Of a stretch of 64,000 bases of DNA, positions 36,518 through 48,109 are shown piece after piece. This DNA is from Tieghemiomyces parasiticus (Eukaryota; Kickxellomycota; Dimargaritomycetes; Dimargaritales; Dimargaritaceae): assembly GCA_027575765.1 (NCBI GenBank), contig JANBPT010000101.1, forward strand, positions 1-64,000, given 5' to 3'. Both the position numbers and the translations under genes were made by a program. The notes beneath the pieces are model-generated. The model ran no database searches. It was not told the DNA's origin and saw only the letters and a program-made list of their open reading frames with translations. Within the stretch, counting starts at the first letter, position 1; each line of letters begins with the position of its first letter.

Positions 36518-37064
36518 CGAGCGGCGGATGGTGTATCTTAATGTACAAGGGGATAATAGGCCAGAATGGAATGGACGAGAGCAGATGTGTATGGTCGGGG
36601 TCGCGATGAGCTCCGCGTGCGACCGCCCATGGAATTAAGTGTACCTGGACCAGAAGCAGGTCGGACTGGCAGTACTTCCAACCATGGTTTGCCTCCCACC
36701 TCCCCCTGTGAGGCATTCGGCGTTCTGCCGCCTGGAGACTTCCCTCGTGGCTGAGGGGCCCAGAGTGCCAGTGGACCAGGTGGGCGGAGACTGAACCTCT
36801 GGACCTAAAACGCTCCGAGGTGGTTGAATTCCACCCCTCATTGGGCATATGGGTCCCACAGCGACCTGCCAACGAGCCCCAGGGCGTCTTTCAGCAATGT
36901 GCAAGTAACACCGTGACGACATCCGGTACCGCTGTAGCAGTTGTAGTCCTTGCGCGGTATTTAATATTTTCGGTATGCCCATTCTTCCCGATCCCCCAAC
37001 TTCGACAACCCCAGCCTCGTATTGTCACTTCGTTAGACCCCGCTCGTGGAATCCTCACTCGAGT
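36518..37064. promoter_or_regulatory. Divergent promoter region TRS130 / CCE1
   Basis: 547 bp between two divergent starts. A TATTTAATATTTT element near 36958-36970 lies about 100 bp before the CCE1 start. No other motif is clear. Confidence 0.4.
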
Positions 37065-38435
37065 ATGCTGATTCGTGGATTGGCACGCCACTTCCCTGGC
37101 CCCACCATTGCCCCTCTGAGGCCCATGGTGACGCCGTATCGAACCTTGCGCAGCTCCGCCTCGTCCTATCACCGGGGGAAGCCCGCAACAGCTAAGTCTC
37201 CACCGGCCCCATCGACTTCGACTACCCTCCAGTCACTTGAAGATGCCGGACAACGGTAAGTGACGATGGAAGTTAGCACCGCGTTTTTTTTCATCATTTT
37301 GTGTGGCTGGCGGTCTGTTAACCTCCTCCCGTCAATGGTATTAGGCTATCGGGTACCTCCACACACTCATACATCTTCCCATTACTTTCGCAACACTAGA
37401 CTACTCAAGCTCAAGGCGAGCGAGCTTAAGGAGAAGCTCCAGACTTGTGGCCTCGGTACGGTCGGGTCGAAGCCCGTTTTGGTCGAGCGTCTGCTCACGA
37501 CGTTACAGCCCTCGAGCCTCGATACCAGCACCCAAACCCCTGTCCGTAAACAACCTCGAGACGAAATCGTCGTCTCTATCGACATTGGTTTCCGCAACCT
37601 GGCCTACACGGTGGTTTCTACCCAGCGCGGACTGACCGCGTGGCGCACGGTCGACCTCGCCGAGGACCTCGAGGTGTCCGGCCTGATCCAGAGCCCCTGG
37701 GCGACCGCCCAGGTCGTCCAGAACTTTGTTCATCGCGTTCTGCCTACTCCTGCCCAAATGCTACGTGAGGCCTCACGGGTAGTCTACATCATAGAACGCC
37801 AGCGATTCCGTACTGTTGGTTTTGAACAAATTCCAGATGCCGTACTCTTTATCAACTTAATTGAACCGCTTATCTACGCCAATCTGATCAACCTCGGCGC
37901 CCGGCCCGCCCCCGCTCTCACCTACGCGCACCTAGGGGAATCGCCACTATCACTGGCTGGGGTGGACCCCACCTTGGCCGCTCCCGTGACCACACCAGAC
38001 GATCCTCGGCGGGGGGCTTTTGTCCACCCGGTCAACCCGGCTACCGTATCGTCCTTCTTCAACCTGAACCAACGCGCCGAAGCTATTCTCGCTGAGCGGG
38101 CCGAAAAGCGCAAGTTCAGCGGTAAAGACGCGACCACGTCGGGCAGCAAGGCACGGAGTAAGTTAGCCAAGAAGAAAGCCAGCATCCAGCTCATCACCGA
38201 GTACGTCGATCAGGTCAATCAAGGTCCCACCATCCTGACCGACCCGCGCGCCGTGTGGACCGCCGGGACACGGGACGTACCTTTACTGCCCATCAGCCCC
38301 GCCCTCGAGCAAGGTTTCCGTGATTCACGCAAGAAAGATGACATGACTGACTGTCTTCTACAGGCTCTGGCCTGGCTGGCCTGGCAGTCCGCTCGGGACG
38401 CTGAGACTCAGGCCCTATTCGGTATGAAGCAGTAG
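37065..38435 (+). CDS. CCE1: Mitochondrial Holliday-junction resolvase with SAP domain
   Basis: Two exons, 37065-37255 and 37400-38435, joined within an Arg codon (GTAAGT donor, CACTAG acceptor), 408 residues. Exon 1 is a mitochondrial presequence (MLIRGLARHFPGP and further Arg/Ser-rich residues, no acidic ones until near residue 58). Residues 64-97 are a SAP DNA-binding motif (LLKLKASELKEKLQTCGLGT then GSKPVLVERL). The rest is the Cce1/Ydc2 RNase H-fold resolvase: first catalytic Asp125 in VVSIDIGFRNLAY, Glu196 in YIIERQRFR, and Asp377/Asp378/Asp381 in KKDDMTDCLLQAL. These enzymes cut four-way junctions during mitochondrial DNA recombination and segregation. All expected acidic residues are present, so it should be active. 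A Lys-rich insert (about residues 275-300) distinguishes it from the short Ydc2. Confidence 0.95.
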
Positions 38436-38528
38436 TCGCCGGTTGACCTTCACAAACCATCTCGCCATTAGAATGGACCTGGTACAGATACTGCATGAAG
38501 TTAATGTTTTCTCAAATCTAAATCGCGT

Positions 38529-39115
38529 TTATTTAATATAGTTCCCATCACTCTTTACTACTCGGCAAGCCCTTTCTATCCCACTTGCATAGCAGGCTCT
38601 AGGATCATTTGGTTGAAGCCTGGTTAGCTCCGATTGCCAGGCGTCCATGACCGCCTCCAGTGTGCTGAACTGCTTACCCCTCAGCCGCTGTTTGATATTC
38701 CTGAACTGCCAGAAGTCGCAGAGGGGTTAGGTCAGCAGGACTATAAGAAGGGACCAGGAAAAGTTTGAGATTAGAGGAGGAAATGTAGGTCTGGGTAGCT
38801 GCGGCGCAACGTGATGGTGCATTGTCATGGTGAAGCCGCAGGTGGATCATAAAGGTATACCCATGTACCATCACCTGTGACGATGGAGTCCAGCAGGTTG
38901 TCACCAGCCCCGTCCAACTCCTCCAACGAATTGGTAGCTAAACGTATCCGCTGGTGGCGCAGGTCGTCCATGAAGTAAAGGAAGATCGAGCGGTCGAGAT
39001 GGCTACTTAGCCCCAGGTCCCTGCGCAGGTCCTTTCGCATGGTAATAGGAAGAGTGCGGCAGGCATGGGTTAGCTGTTCAGCAGTCACTCGGGGGCTTAC
39101 CTTCAATAGCTACAG
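38529..39115 (-). pseudogene. Decayed mariner-family (Tc1/mariner) transposase
   Basis: Reading leftwards, fragments of a mariner transposase appear in order: a helix-rich N-terminal part, then DNLLDSIVTGDGTWVYLYD with the first catalytic Asp, then HLRLHHDNAPSRCAAATQ with the second, PSYSPADLTPL, then after a frameshift CDFWQFRNIKQRLRGKQFS with the third, and an end KSDGNYIK at the stop (38529-38531). The normal stretch of about 80 residues between the first two catalytic blocks is missing, and at least one frameshift lies near 38725. The copy is therefore dead. The DNA-binding N-terminus is only partial and no terminal inverted repeats were recognised. It is not an autonomous element, and no host gene is visibly interrupted. 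Confidence 0.8.
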
Positions 39116-40877
39116 GTTTCATTGGCAATAATGTGCGCCCATATCATTGAACGGGCAGTCATACTAAGCCTTGTCTCCAAGGGAGTAACGACCCGTACGA
39201 AAGTGGACTAGCCACCCGTTGACGGTGGTGGGGAGAAAGGGCAACCAAGCACAACGCGACAGAAACTTTAGCTACCATAACAATCTATACCTTGCGGCCC
39301 TCACGATGACCTTGATAAATGATGGCCCATACGCTACAGTGGGCACATTTGAGTGGGGGTGGAAACAGGTTGCCTGCCTTAGATTCACTATAAATAGAAA
39401 TTCACTTCACCTGAGTGGGGGTGGGGAAAGGAGCTTTAGAAATGGACATGGTGATGGGGTAAAAAGATAAGCTACATAGTGAGGAATGGTTCAATTCTAC
39501 GTTGGGGTTAACCGTTCGGCTTCTCACCTTAGCCACTCCTCGATTTCATGTATAGCGCCAGTACCTGGGACCTAAAGTATCACCGGACGCGAAAACAATT
39601 AGTGTCATCTATATTGTTAACAAGGATTAGAAATAATGAAACGAGTGGAAACGTTGGTGTAAATAGAGGAAAAATAAATACGGGATGATATAGTCAAACG
39701 TAAACAATCAAAACATAAGGTCGTTGGAGTTTTCTTAAGTGGGGGGAAGGTGCAGAGGGCGGTGTGTAAGTGAGGGGTAAGATGGAAGCGGGCGAAAGGG
39801 TGACAAACGGTGAATGGGGGGGATGCTTATACTATCGAGTGCTATCGAGCGCTCTTTATAGCCGAGGTGCTCGCGTCGGAGAGTCATCTATCCGTTGGTG
39901 GTTCGTTAGAAACAGAGCAGTGCGGTGATACGGTTGTGCATGCGGTACTCACCCCACTGGCACCGAGAAGAGCCTAAAAGATAAAAAACATTAATAAAAT
40001 TTGTTTACTAAGAGGTGATGAAACCTGTGGGCGGGGGATACAGGGAGCCGTCTTAGTAGCTTAACATCTTCGAGATGGCGTGGGGCTCAGCTGCTACTCC
40101 TTGTTCTTTTGGGTGGGTTAGGGATCCCTCCATTGCGTCTGGGTGTGGGGTTGTCCCAATTCAGGCAGCCATTGAGGTCACAGTGTGGATGGGTCCACGC
40201 CCATATAGGTGACATTATTGGCATCTATGTGGTCCATAACCTGAAGGGCAGGGTTTATATTCGTCAGTGGCGACTGGGTGGTGCTCCGGTGGGCTTGTTG
40301 TGAACCTTCAAGGTAGGTTCTACTGTGCCAGTCATTCTGTATGTGAGTTCATGGTGTCTGTTTGGAAGCAAGGCAGGGTCTGAAACAGCTCGGGTTCGGG
40401 GGTGTAAAGTCAAGGCGGGCAATGTCTTCAAAGCTAAAAGCCGGCAGGGGATGGAGTACAAGGAGTGAGCGGCCGTAAGGACCGTGTACTGGAAACGGGC
40501 TGAGGTCAACGAGCATGGAGTGTGAATTACGTTGAGAGGTTGTCCCCGGATCCGCCCGTTATATGAACTGTGACTGGCCAAGAATGCAAAAGGCCCGTGG
40601 CCCGGGCTATATCAGAAGAAAGGTAGGGCTGGTTAAGATAGCCCAAATTGGTACAAAAGCTCGACTTTACCATAAACTAGGAAAATCTCTTCTATAGACC
40701 CCAGCCGTCACCCAGCAGACTACCCGAAACTCGCTCTTCCAGTATACTGTCAATTCACTCATCTTCACCCAGTACACTATATTCATCACTGACTTCTTCA
40801 CGCCGTCACGTTGGTCCCATTTCGCCAACCCTTTTCCTGTCCATACTCTGTTAACCACGGCCAGCCTCCTAGCTACC
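39116..40877. other. Intergenic region with AT-rich patch
   Basis: 39590-39740 is A-rich with many short A runs. A frame at 40109-40303 has no motif. The transposon ends may lie here but were not found. The right end is the C/T-rich leader of the broken ankyrin gene. Confidence 0.4.
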
Positions 40878-41473
40878 GACAAACCCGATGTGCACCAGCT
40901 TAGTTTTGGCGGTGATTTCAAAGCCGTCCGCTGCGCGGTTGAAATCGATACCACGTGGGTGAATCACTTTAACAACGACAAGCGGACGCCGCTTCACTGG
41001 GCCGCCTCGGGCGACCAGTAAGAAGTAGTACGGTACCTCCTCGACCAAGGCGCCGACGCCAAGGCCACGGACGACGCCGGCTGGACGCCGCTCATCATTG
41101 CGGCCTCGGTAGGTGGCGCCAACGTGGTCAAGCTGCTGGTGCGCTCGGGGGCTGATGTCAACGCCGCCACTCAGGCGGGCCAGACGTGCTCAAACTGGAC
41201 CGGAACCGGAACTCGGCCCTCCAGCGTGCCGTAATCAAAGGCCACGTCTCCATGGCCATGCTGCTCCTGGACAGCGGGGCGCGGCTCTCCCAGACCGACC
41301 TGGAAGGGAACACCGCCCTCCCCATCGCTTGTGAGGAAGGTTACATGGAGGTTGCCCAGCTTCTACTGGAGAGGGATGCCAATCTGGACGCCGTGAGCAA
41401 GGCCGAAAAGCCTCCACTTGACTTAGCCCCAGCCGCGGTGCGCACCCAGCTCGAGCGGGTGATTAAAGGCTGA
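40878..41473 (+). pseudogene. NAS6: Broken gankyrin/Nas6-like ankyrin-repeat gene
   Basis: Translated pieces match gankyrin (PSMD10/Nas6), the ankyrin chaperone of 26S proteasome base assembly: FGGDFKAVRCAVE, VNHFNNDKRTPLHWAASGD, then EVVRYLLDQGADAKATDDAGWTPLIIAASVGGANVVKLLV, and, in another frame, NSALQRAVIKGHVSMAMLLL, TDLEGNTALPIACEEGYMEVAQLLLE. Two lesions break it. A TAA at 41019-41021 sits exactly where the ankyrin consensus has the Leu of G-H-L-E-V-V, so it looks like a point nonsense change. Near 41184 the frame shifts and about 28 residues, one ankyrin repeat, are missing. A GTAAGA within the stop region could act as a splice donor, so an unusual splice form is not wholly excluded, but no exon structure rescues all repeats. 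A true start codon was not identified. Confidence 0.8.
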
Positions 41474-43949
41474 ACTGCAGTCTCCTTTTTTGATTCCCTA
41501 GGCTGGCGGTGCCTGTGGCACTCAATTATTTCTAAAGCAACCGTGTTCCCTCCTATGACCAGAGACCCACCTGATTGCGGTGGCAATACCCTTTGCAGAT
41601 GTGTCTGGACGCAACCCTATCGCAATTGCATGGCGGCGGACAAGTGGGCCTGATCTCCGTTTCGACCGCATGGCCCAGGATAGCCACCAAGTAACACCAG
41701 TAACCGCCCCTCCCACTGGTGGCTTCAACTAAACGGCAGTGGCTGGGTAAGGAGGCCATGTATAATAAAGCTAGGGGTTTACATTGTGTACTATGGGGCA
41801 CTACAAACAAGCTACTCCCCCCCTCCACTCCCGATCAGTCTATCTTGTAGCCACATCAAACGCCAAGCATGACAGCCAGTCTTTCATACTCGATCGCTCC
41901 AGATACACATGGGCTCCAGTTGGGTAAGTCCGGCATTCTTCTATAACTCTGCCAGTGGCGTCAGATCGGAGCCATCAGGGGTGAACACGCAAATAGGGGA
42001 CGGAGAGAACGATGAATATTCCCAGCCAAGCAAGCTTGTACAACCTCAAACCGGTCCCTTTTTTACATGCCCATGCGGTTAGCAAAGGATGACTGAGGAG
42101 ACGATGACAGAGCCCTAATGAACTACATCTTCGCAACAAAGTTGGTTGGATGGCTAGGGACAATGAGGAGATCAAGGCACGGCTTGCACCCGGCTGATGA
42201 ACGTTTCCGAAACACTGAGAGGCCAAACGGGCACTGCCGCTCACCTGTGGTTTGGGCTGTGGTAAAGTTGGTTGCCCAGTCGCGACAACAGTAGGTAAGA
42301 CCACGGTATTCGTTCCATGCACCATACCTCTATTAAAAACATGACTAAACAATGCTACCCTCCACATTACCTTGCCAAGCCCCAGTTTGGCGGTCGCTTG
42401 CCGCAGGTTCTCTCAACGAGTACCAGACAATTTCCTTGTCGATAGAACCCGTCCATGGCTAGCGTCGGCATATTAGCGGAAGAGTGTAACCTCCAGTGCG
42501 CCAGTTTCCCACCCTCCCCTCACTTACCGCCCCCTCCCACCCGAAACCCTGATCGGGGAAGCTCTAAACTACGCCCAAGGCGAGGGATTGAATGGGCATC
42601 GTAGAGTACATGTATTTTAGGTATCTAGGGCCAGTGCGTTTAAGTTGGGGCTGACTCCGTGTTACCAGCGGACAGTGTAGCCTGGGAAGGCGGGTGGCTC
42701 CGATCAGTGGTGGACTCTAAGCGGGAGCGTGCCTTGTCGGGTCACAGCCGTGGTGGATGATGGAAATAAAAACGTCAGTGGAGCTGGCAGGAGGTATAGC
42801 CGACCACTGTCGATGCACCTGGTACGTCGTGACCAGCCGGCATTATGCATTAACATGGTCCACCAGCCAACTACGTTCAGTGGATAGTCACTATTACGGC
42901 CTCTAATCAAGGGCACATTATGCCTAGTAATGGAGAGTGGATATGCTTAGCGATTTTATCGGCGAGGCCAAATTAACCCCCTTTACAATATAGTCTAATT
43001 GGAAAAAAAACGACTCCGTTGATAGATAGCACCGAAATATATTTGAGGAGGGGGTTAGGGTGCGGATGGAAGCAAGACAGGACCACAGTACATCACGCCA
43101 TGCCTGGTCATGGTCGGGTGAAACTGGCCGTCGGATACACAGATGCCCTTCCTTCTGCTTGCCACTACCTTGCGGGTGTTACTAATGGGACCTGGCTTCG
43201 ACACGCAATACAGGTGAGCAAGGCATATGGGATGGGAACGCCCGTGGCGCTAGACGATAGTAGCACTGCACAAAGGAGAAATGTTGGATGGCACCCTTAG
43301 GGTCTTCAACGTCCCTCTAAACCCCAAGTGACCAGCCCGCATAACCACAGTGTCATATTACTACACTTCGATATTTGGTAGTACAACTGCGCCTTTAAAC
43401 TACCGGAAGGTACGAATCATGTGGTGGTAGGTCGTACAGAGTCCACCAACTGCCAAGGCCATCCCGGTTGGTGTTTCCAATAAACGGGAAAGTTAAGGGA
43501 AAGGGTTTACGGTGGCCATTCAGACGGACATTATGGGGCGTGCAGGCCTGAATGGTGACCAGTCGGCCAGACGGCCCCATGTGCCGAGGAGGCCACCTAA
43601 CTGCCGCCGACCCCTGGTCGTGTCTTGCGTACTGATAGTAGCGAGCCTTCACCGACCGCGTGATATTGTTGTTCCTTGGCCACTATGAGCACCCCACTCA
43701 AACCCCTCAGTTGGACAACGGGCTGATGGCCTACTCCATTCCTCTCCCCACCTCTGCCTACTGGGAGGCCTCAGCTGAGTGGATAGTCTGGGTATAAATA
43801 CGGCCCTTCATACCCACCCCATAATCATCCAATCAAGCACTGCCGCAAAGTCCCCCCCTCCACCATCGACACCACCCGCCAGTTGACCAGCCCTCGCTAA
43901 GCACTTCGCTACCACCACCCGCCCCAGCCTTTGCCATTTACCATTTACC
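41474..43949. other. Intergenic region, no supported gene
   Basis: No coding sequence with motif or splice evidence; frames at 41975-42367 and 43019-43300 are unsupported. The right end holds the TATA-driven promoter of the Gln/Tyr-tailed secreted protein. Confidence 0.5.
43793..43800 (+). promoter_or_regulatory. TATA box TATAAATA
   Basis: A consensus TATAAATA 157 bp upstream of the ATG at 43950. A C-rich leader (CCACC-type repeats) lies between. Confidence 0.55.
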
Positions 43950-44375
43950 ATGAAGCCTCTCATGCTGCCCATTCCCTTTGCCCTGGCCCTGGCCTTCACC
44001 GGTCTTACCACTGCGGCCGTCGTGCCCGCCCCTGACCTGACTAACAATGTTGCCCATTTTGAGTCGCTTTCCCCGGCTTCATTTGGTACTTTGGAGGGGG
44101 GCTCCAAAGTTGTCACCCCGCCGGATGCTTTGGCCCCCCATGCTCCCTTCCATTGTCACGAGTGGTTTAAAAATGGCAAACCTGTGGTTAGGTCAGCCAA
44201 TAGTGATAATAAATGTGCTGAAGTGAATAATAATAACCCAATTGAGTACACCGCTAAAAGTAAGGAATGCCTTAGACTAGCAAAGCAGCGTGAGTTAGAG
44301 GCCCAGACCGGGGACGCCGCCAGACGGCACCTCCTACAGCAACAGCAGCAACAATATTCCACCTACTATCAATAA
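43950..44375 (+). CDS. Secreted protein with Gln/Tyr-rich tail
   Basis: A single exon of 141 residues, start in ACCATGAAG. Residues 1-23 (MKPLMLPIPFALALAFTGLT plus TAA) are a signal peptide. The mature protein starts as a Pro/Ala/Ser-rich segment, then has a Cys-containing middle (FHCHEWF, NKCAEVNN, KECLRLAK; three cysteines, an odd number) and ends in LLQQQQQQYSTYYQ. The second half is notably AT-richer with AAT codons, unlike the GC-rich first half. Directly after the TAA stop the same frame continues nine codons more of Gln/Tyr-rich sequence (PQQQYYYYRQ) to a TAG at 44406-44408. So the stop (CAATAACCG) may be a recent CAA to TAA change or a leaky stop. The family is unknown; a wall- or adhesion-related role is inference. 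Confidence 0.65.
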   Translation: MKPLMLPIPFALALAFTGLTTAAVVPAPDLTNNVAHFESLSPASFGTLEGGSKVVTPPDALAPHAPFHCHEWFKNGKPVVRSANSDNKCAEVNNNNPIEYTAKSKECLRLAKQRELEAQTGDAARRHLLQQQQQQYSTYYQ

Positions 44376-45597
44376 CCGCAGCAACAATATTATTATTACC
44401 GCCAGTAGGATAGCAGCCTCTAGTACGGCTGGATATAGCTGTGGCACTACCCTATCACCTCACCTCTGTTACCCCTTTTCGTAATTTTCTATCTGACGAA
44501 GCCCTGTATCGAATAATTTTGGATATTTTTTTTTCAACTACTGACCGTAGATAAATTTAGTTCCATATTTTTGCGGTGCCCATAAATGGGAGCTGGCACT
44601 AATTGCACGAGTAGACAGGTGGAGAGGGTTAATTGAGGCAAAGGATTAAGGGCCACCCGGGGGTGGCGAGTGCTACGCACTGTCAAGAAATACAAGGGTA
44701 AAGAAGGTGGCAAAAACGGAGACTGAGTTTATGAAGGCAAACTTGATGGTTCATATAGCAAGGATGGGCTGCGAGGGTTCATAGTTTTGGGAGTGATTCT
44801 GGGAGGCCAAAGGGTTTCATAGGTTAGTATTATGAGTTCGAGCGGGGATGCATGGAAGAGTCGCGCAAGCTGGTGTTGGAGATACAAAGTGGTATCGACA
44901 TGCATTAACTTAGTGTGGTTTTTGGGAACCACACCCGGCTACGTCAGACCAGCAATGGTTTATTACTAAAATGATACCTGAAAGCGCACAGCCTCCGGAC
45001 AGAATCCACATGGCATCTCCCGTTACTGGCGGATCCCCAAACTAGCCATACCGCGTTTGTGGCCTGCACCCTAATTCGAACATTGCGCCACCTGAACCTG
45101 CTCTCTGCTATAGTTGGGGCTATCAAGCCACATACTAAGGGTTAAAACATTGCATCCGCCACCCACGCCCTAGGGGACTATGACGCACGGATTGTACACA
45201 CAGGTGTATGGAGTATCACCGCGCTCCCATTCAAAGGATTATTGGCACGGCCTATGCCCGTTCCTTAGGTGGGTTTACTTTTTATGCCTTCTTACTCCTC
45301 AATTCTTCGTCAGATTAGGGGTAATAATGTAATGGTGTCCCCCTTTATAGCCCCAGCAGCAGTTTTCCATATTGGGCTACGTTCAATAAGAGCCATTTTC
45401 CGAAGTGAACCTGGCGTCCATTAATCACATAGAGGTTGCCCATTTAGGCAATTTTCAAAAAGCATTTAATGTATATAGAAAAGAGTAACCTCACAAAGCC
45501 GGCAGCGACGTAGGTCAAAGCAGGGGAAGAGAGAAGGTATCACCATTCATCAGGAAGCCACCTTCCTCCAACACAAAACACGCTTCCGAATGTCCGT
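44376..45597. other. Intergenic region
   Basis: AT-rich 3' flank of the secreted-protein gene (44500-44570), then unremarkable sequence and the 3' flank of MDV1. No gene is supported. Confidence 0.5.
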
Positions 45598-48109
45598 CTA
45601 GAGCAACCAACGGTTAACAACCCCGTCTTGACCGGCGCACAGCAGCGCCGTTGTCGCCCACGCCTCGTTGGGATTCTCATCATCGACGGGCACGAATCGC
45701 AGGGCGGTGAGGGGCATCGAATGGGCGCGGAGGGAGGACCGTTGGAAAGTACGGATGTTGTACAGGTGAAGGGTTGGGTCGTTGGCAGTGAAGGCTGCAA
45801 TCCGCTCGCCGTCGAAATCTATGCCGTGGACAGGCTGGGCGTGTTCGAGCTGTTCAACAGCCTTCCCCACACGCATATCCCACAGTCTCACAGTCCGGTC
45901 GAGGGACCCACTCACCACGTAGGCGTCGTTGAAGGTTAGACTGGCGATGGGTGCCGTGTGACCAAACAGGGACCGGTGGCTCTGGGCCGTCCGAAGGTCC
46001 CACATGCGGATAATACCGTCCACCGTGCCTGTGGCCAGGGCGAACTGGTAGAATTGGAGGTCACCGATGAACCCGGCAACACCTAAATTATCCCCGCGGG
46101 GGTCAAATCGCTCGGCGCCGGCGAAACTCATGGCGCCGGCCTGCATCGACCACTGTACGGGGACCGTGCGGATCTCTTGACCTGTCGCCAGGTCCCAATA
46201 CTTAACGGTCCGGTCGGCGGACCCGGACACGAGGCGGTCGTCGGTGGCTTGTAGGCAGGTGATGGCACCGTGGTGACCTGTGAGCCGATGCACGAGGGCG
46301 GCATCGGAAGCTCGGGTGACTGGGGCGACCGACCCTAACCGTGCCCCCTCTGTCGCCAGTGTGGTCGGTGGCAAGGGAGGCGACGACACGGAGTCATTCA
46401 GGGATAACACGTCCGGGTGATCAACGGCCGACCCATTTGAGGGCTGTGGGGTTGGCGAAGACGGCCCGTCGTGGAAAACGTTTTCCAGGGATGATCGGGC
46501 GCGCGATAGCGACAATCGGATTGTACGCGGGGCATTAGCCGAAGTGAATGAGTCGCGCAGGTTGCGGATGAACCCGCGACCGTCATCATCTTCGTCAGAA
46601 ACGACGGATTCCTCTTCCTCCGATACGACCAGCGGGTGCTGGATAGTCTGCAGGCAGTCCAGGTCCCAAACCAACAGAGTGGAATCCAGCGACCCGGTCA
46701 CAGCCCGGGACCCCAACAATTGGACGCTGCGTACGACGTCCTGGTGGGCATCGAGTTTCAATCGGCAATTACGCGTATCCAGAGTGCGGGTAGAGTCCAG
46801 GTCCCAGACGCGGGCGGTGGTATCAGTGGACCCGGTGAGCAGGTGGCGGCTTGCTGGGTCAAAGTCGAGAGCCGTGACGGTACTGCCGTGGGTGGTCAGC
46901 TGCTGCGTTAGCGTGGGTACCGCCGGGCGGTCACGGTAGGCGATGCTTGAAATGTCACTCTGAGGTGTAGACAGATGTGACCTGGGGGCGCCGGCCAGAG
47001 GTGAACGCCGGTCGGGTAACGCCGCGGGGCCTGGGGTGCGCTGGGTGGCCAGAATATCGCGTTGTGATACCAGCCGCTCGAGGTCGCTATCGAGCTGGCC
47101 GAGTTCCTCCAGGAGGTCACGCTAGTAAAAGATAAGGTGCAGACGGAAGGGTATGGGCAAGAGAGCGGTGTAAGCAACTGGATCAGCAACAAAGATATAC
47201 GTACACCGTGCAGGGTACTCTACCAGTACATATGCTCGCTGGAACACTCTACACATTGTCACTTACCCGGCGATTCTCCAAGTCCTGAATCTGCTGTGTC
47301 AGCCGCACCACCTCCCGCTTGGGGTCGGCAGCATCGAATACCTCCATAACGGACCGGCGGCGGGGCCGGGCCCGAGAATTCGAAGTCGTCGCGGCCCCGC
47401 CAGCATTGTCCAGTAACGAACTCCGCTTGTCTCTACGCGTAAAGAACCGACTCAAGCGGTTCTTGATAGTTGCCGGCGGCGACGGGGAATTGGGCTGAGG
47501 AGGCGGGGACGGGATCCTCTCTTCAATTCGGGCATTGCGACCGCGCCGGGTTGAAGACGTCGCCGAGGGCCCGTTTGAGTGTGCTGTACCGTGACGGTGG
47601 TTGTCTCGGGAGTCCGCGGCCGAGAAGTTAGCAAAGAGGGACGGCGCACTGGCTTCCGCGGGGTCAGCGGGTTCCTCGAACCCGTACCGTAAAGTATATT
47701 CGACGGCTTCGGGAATCGGAATCCCAGACGCTGACGACGAGGAATTGCCACTACCGCCACTGCGTAGGGGCCCGCCGCTGGCAAAGTGGAGGATGGATTG
47801 AGTCAGCCGGCTCGTCAGGAAACCCGGGCCGCGGAATAGCTGGCTGAACAGTGAAGGGTGGTACGGTGTGTTACGGGTTAAAACCCCTGCCTGGGCGCGG
47901 AGGGCGTTGCGGGCGTTGAGCGACCGGGAGGCTTCGGACTCGGCGGAATCGGGAGTGAAGTTGGCGGTCGTCGAGGCCTGGGCGGTCACGATCAATGCTG
48001 GTCCAGCCCGTAAGTTAGGGAAAGGAACGTCAGGCTCCGGGCTCGACCCGCGACTGCCGGATCGAGGGCCGTGGGACGACCCGGGTATCGCTTGGTGTGC
48101 GGCTGCCAT
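45598..48109 (-). CDS. MDV1: WD40 mitochondrial fission adaptor (Mdv1/Caf4)
   Basis: Two exons on the minus strand, 48109-47267 and 47121-45598, joined in phase 0 (GTAAGT, CTAG), 788 residues. The start is the ATG at 48109 (MAAAHQA); the frame upstream opens only with TTG. Exon 1 is Ser/Pro/Gly-rich with RLSRFFTRRDKRSSLL, and ends in a coiled coil, EVVRLTQQIQDLENRR, continued by exon 2, RDLLEELGQLDSDLERLVSQRDIL. Then come about seven WD40 repeats (TGSTDTTARVWDLD, TGSLDSTLLVWDLD, SGSADRTVKYWDLA, TVDGIIRMWDLR, SGSLDRTVRLWDMR). The order disordered N-terminus, coiled coil, WD40 is that of Mdv1/Caf4, which link Fis1 to the dynamin Dnm1 on mitochondria and peroxisomes. A roughly 115-residue acidic and Ser-rich insert lies between the second and third repeats. 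Other coiled-coil WD40 proteins are possible. Confidence 0.85.

Noticed and set aside
43019..43300. 93-codon plus-strand frame before the Gln/Tyr-tailed protein gene
   Set aside because: No motif, no signal peptide, no splice evidence; a retroelement fragment was considered but no retroelement signature was found.
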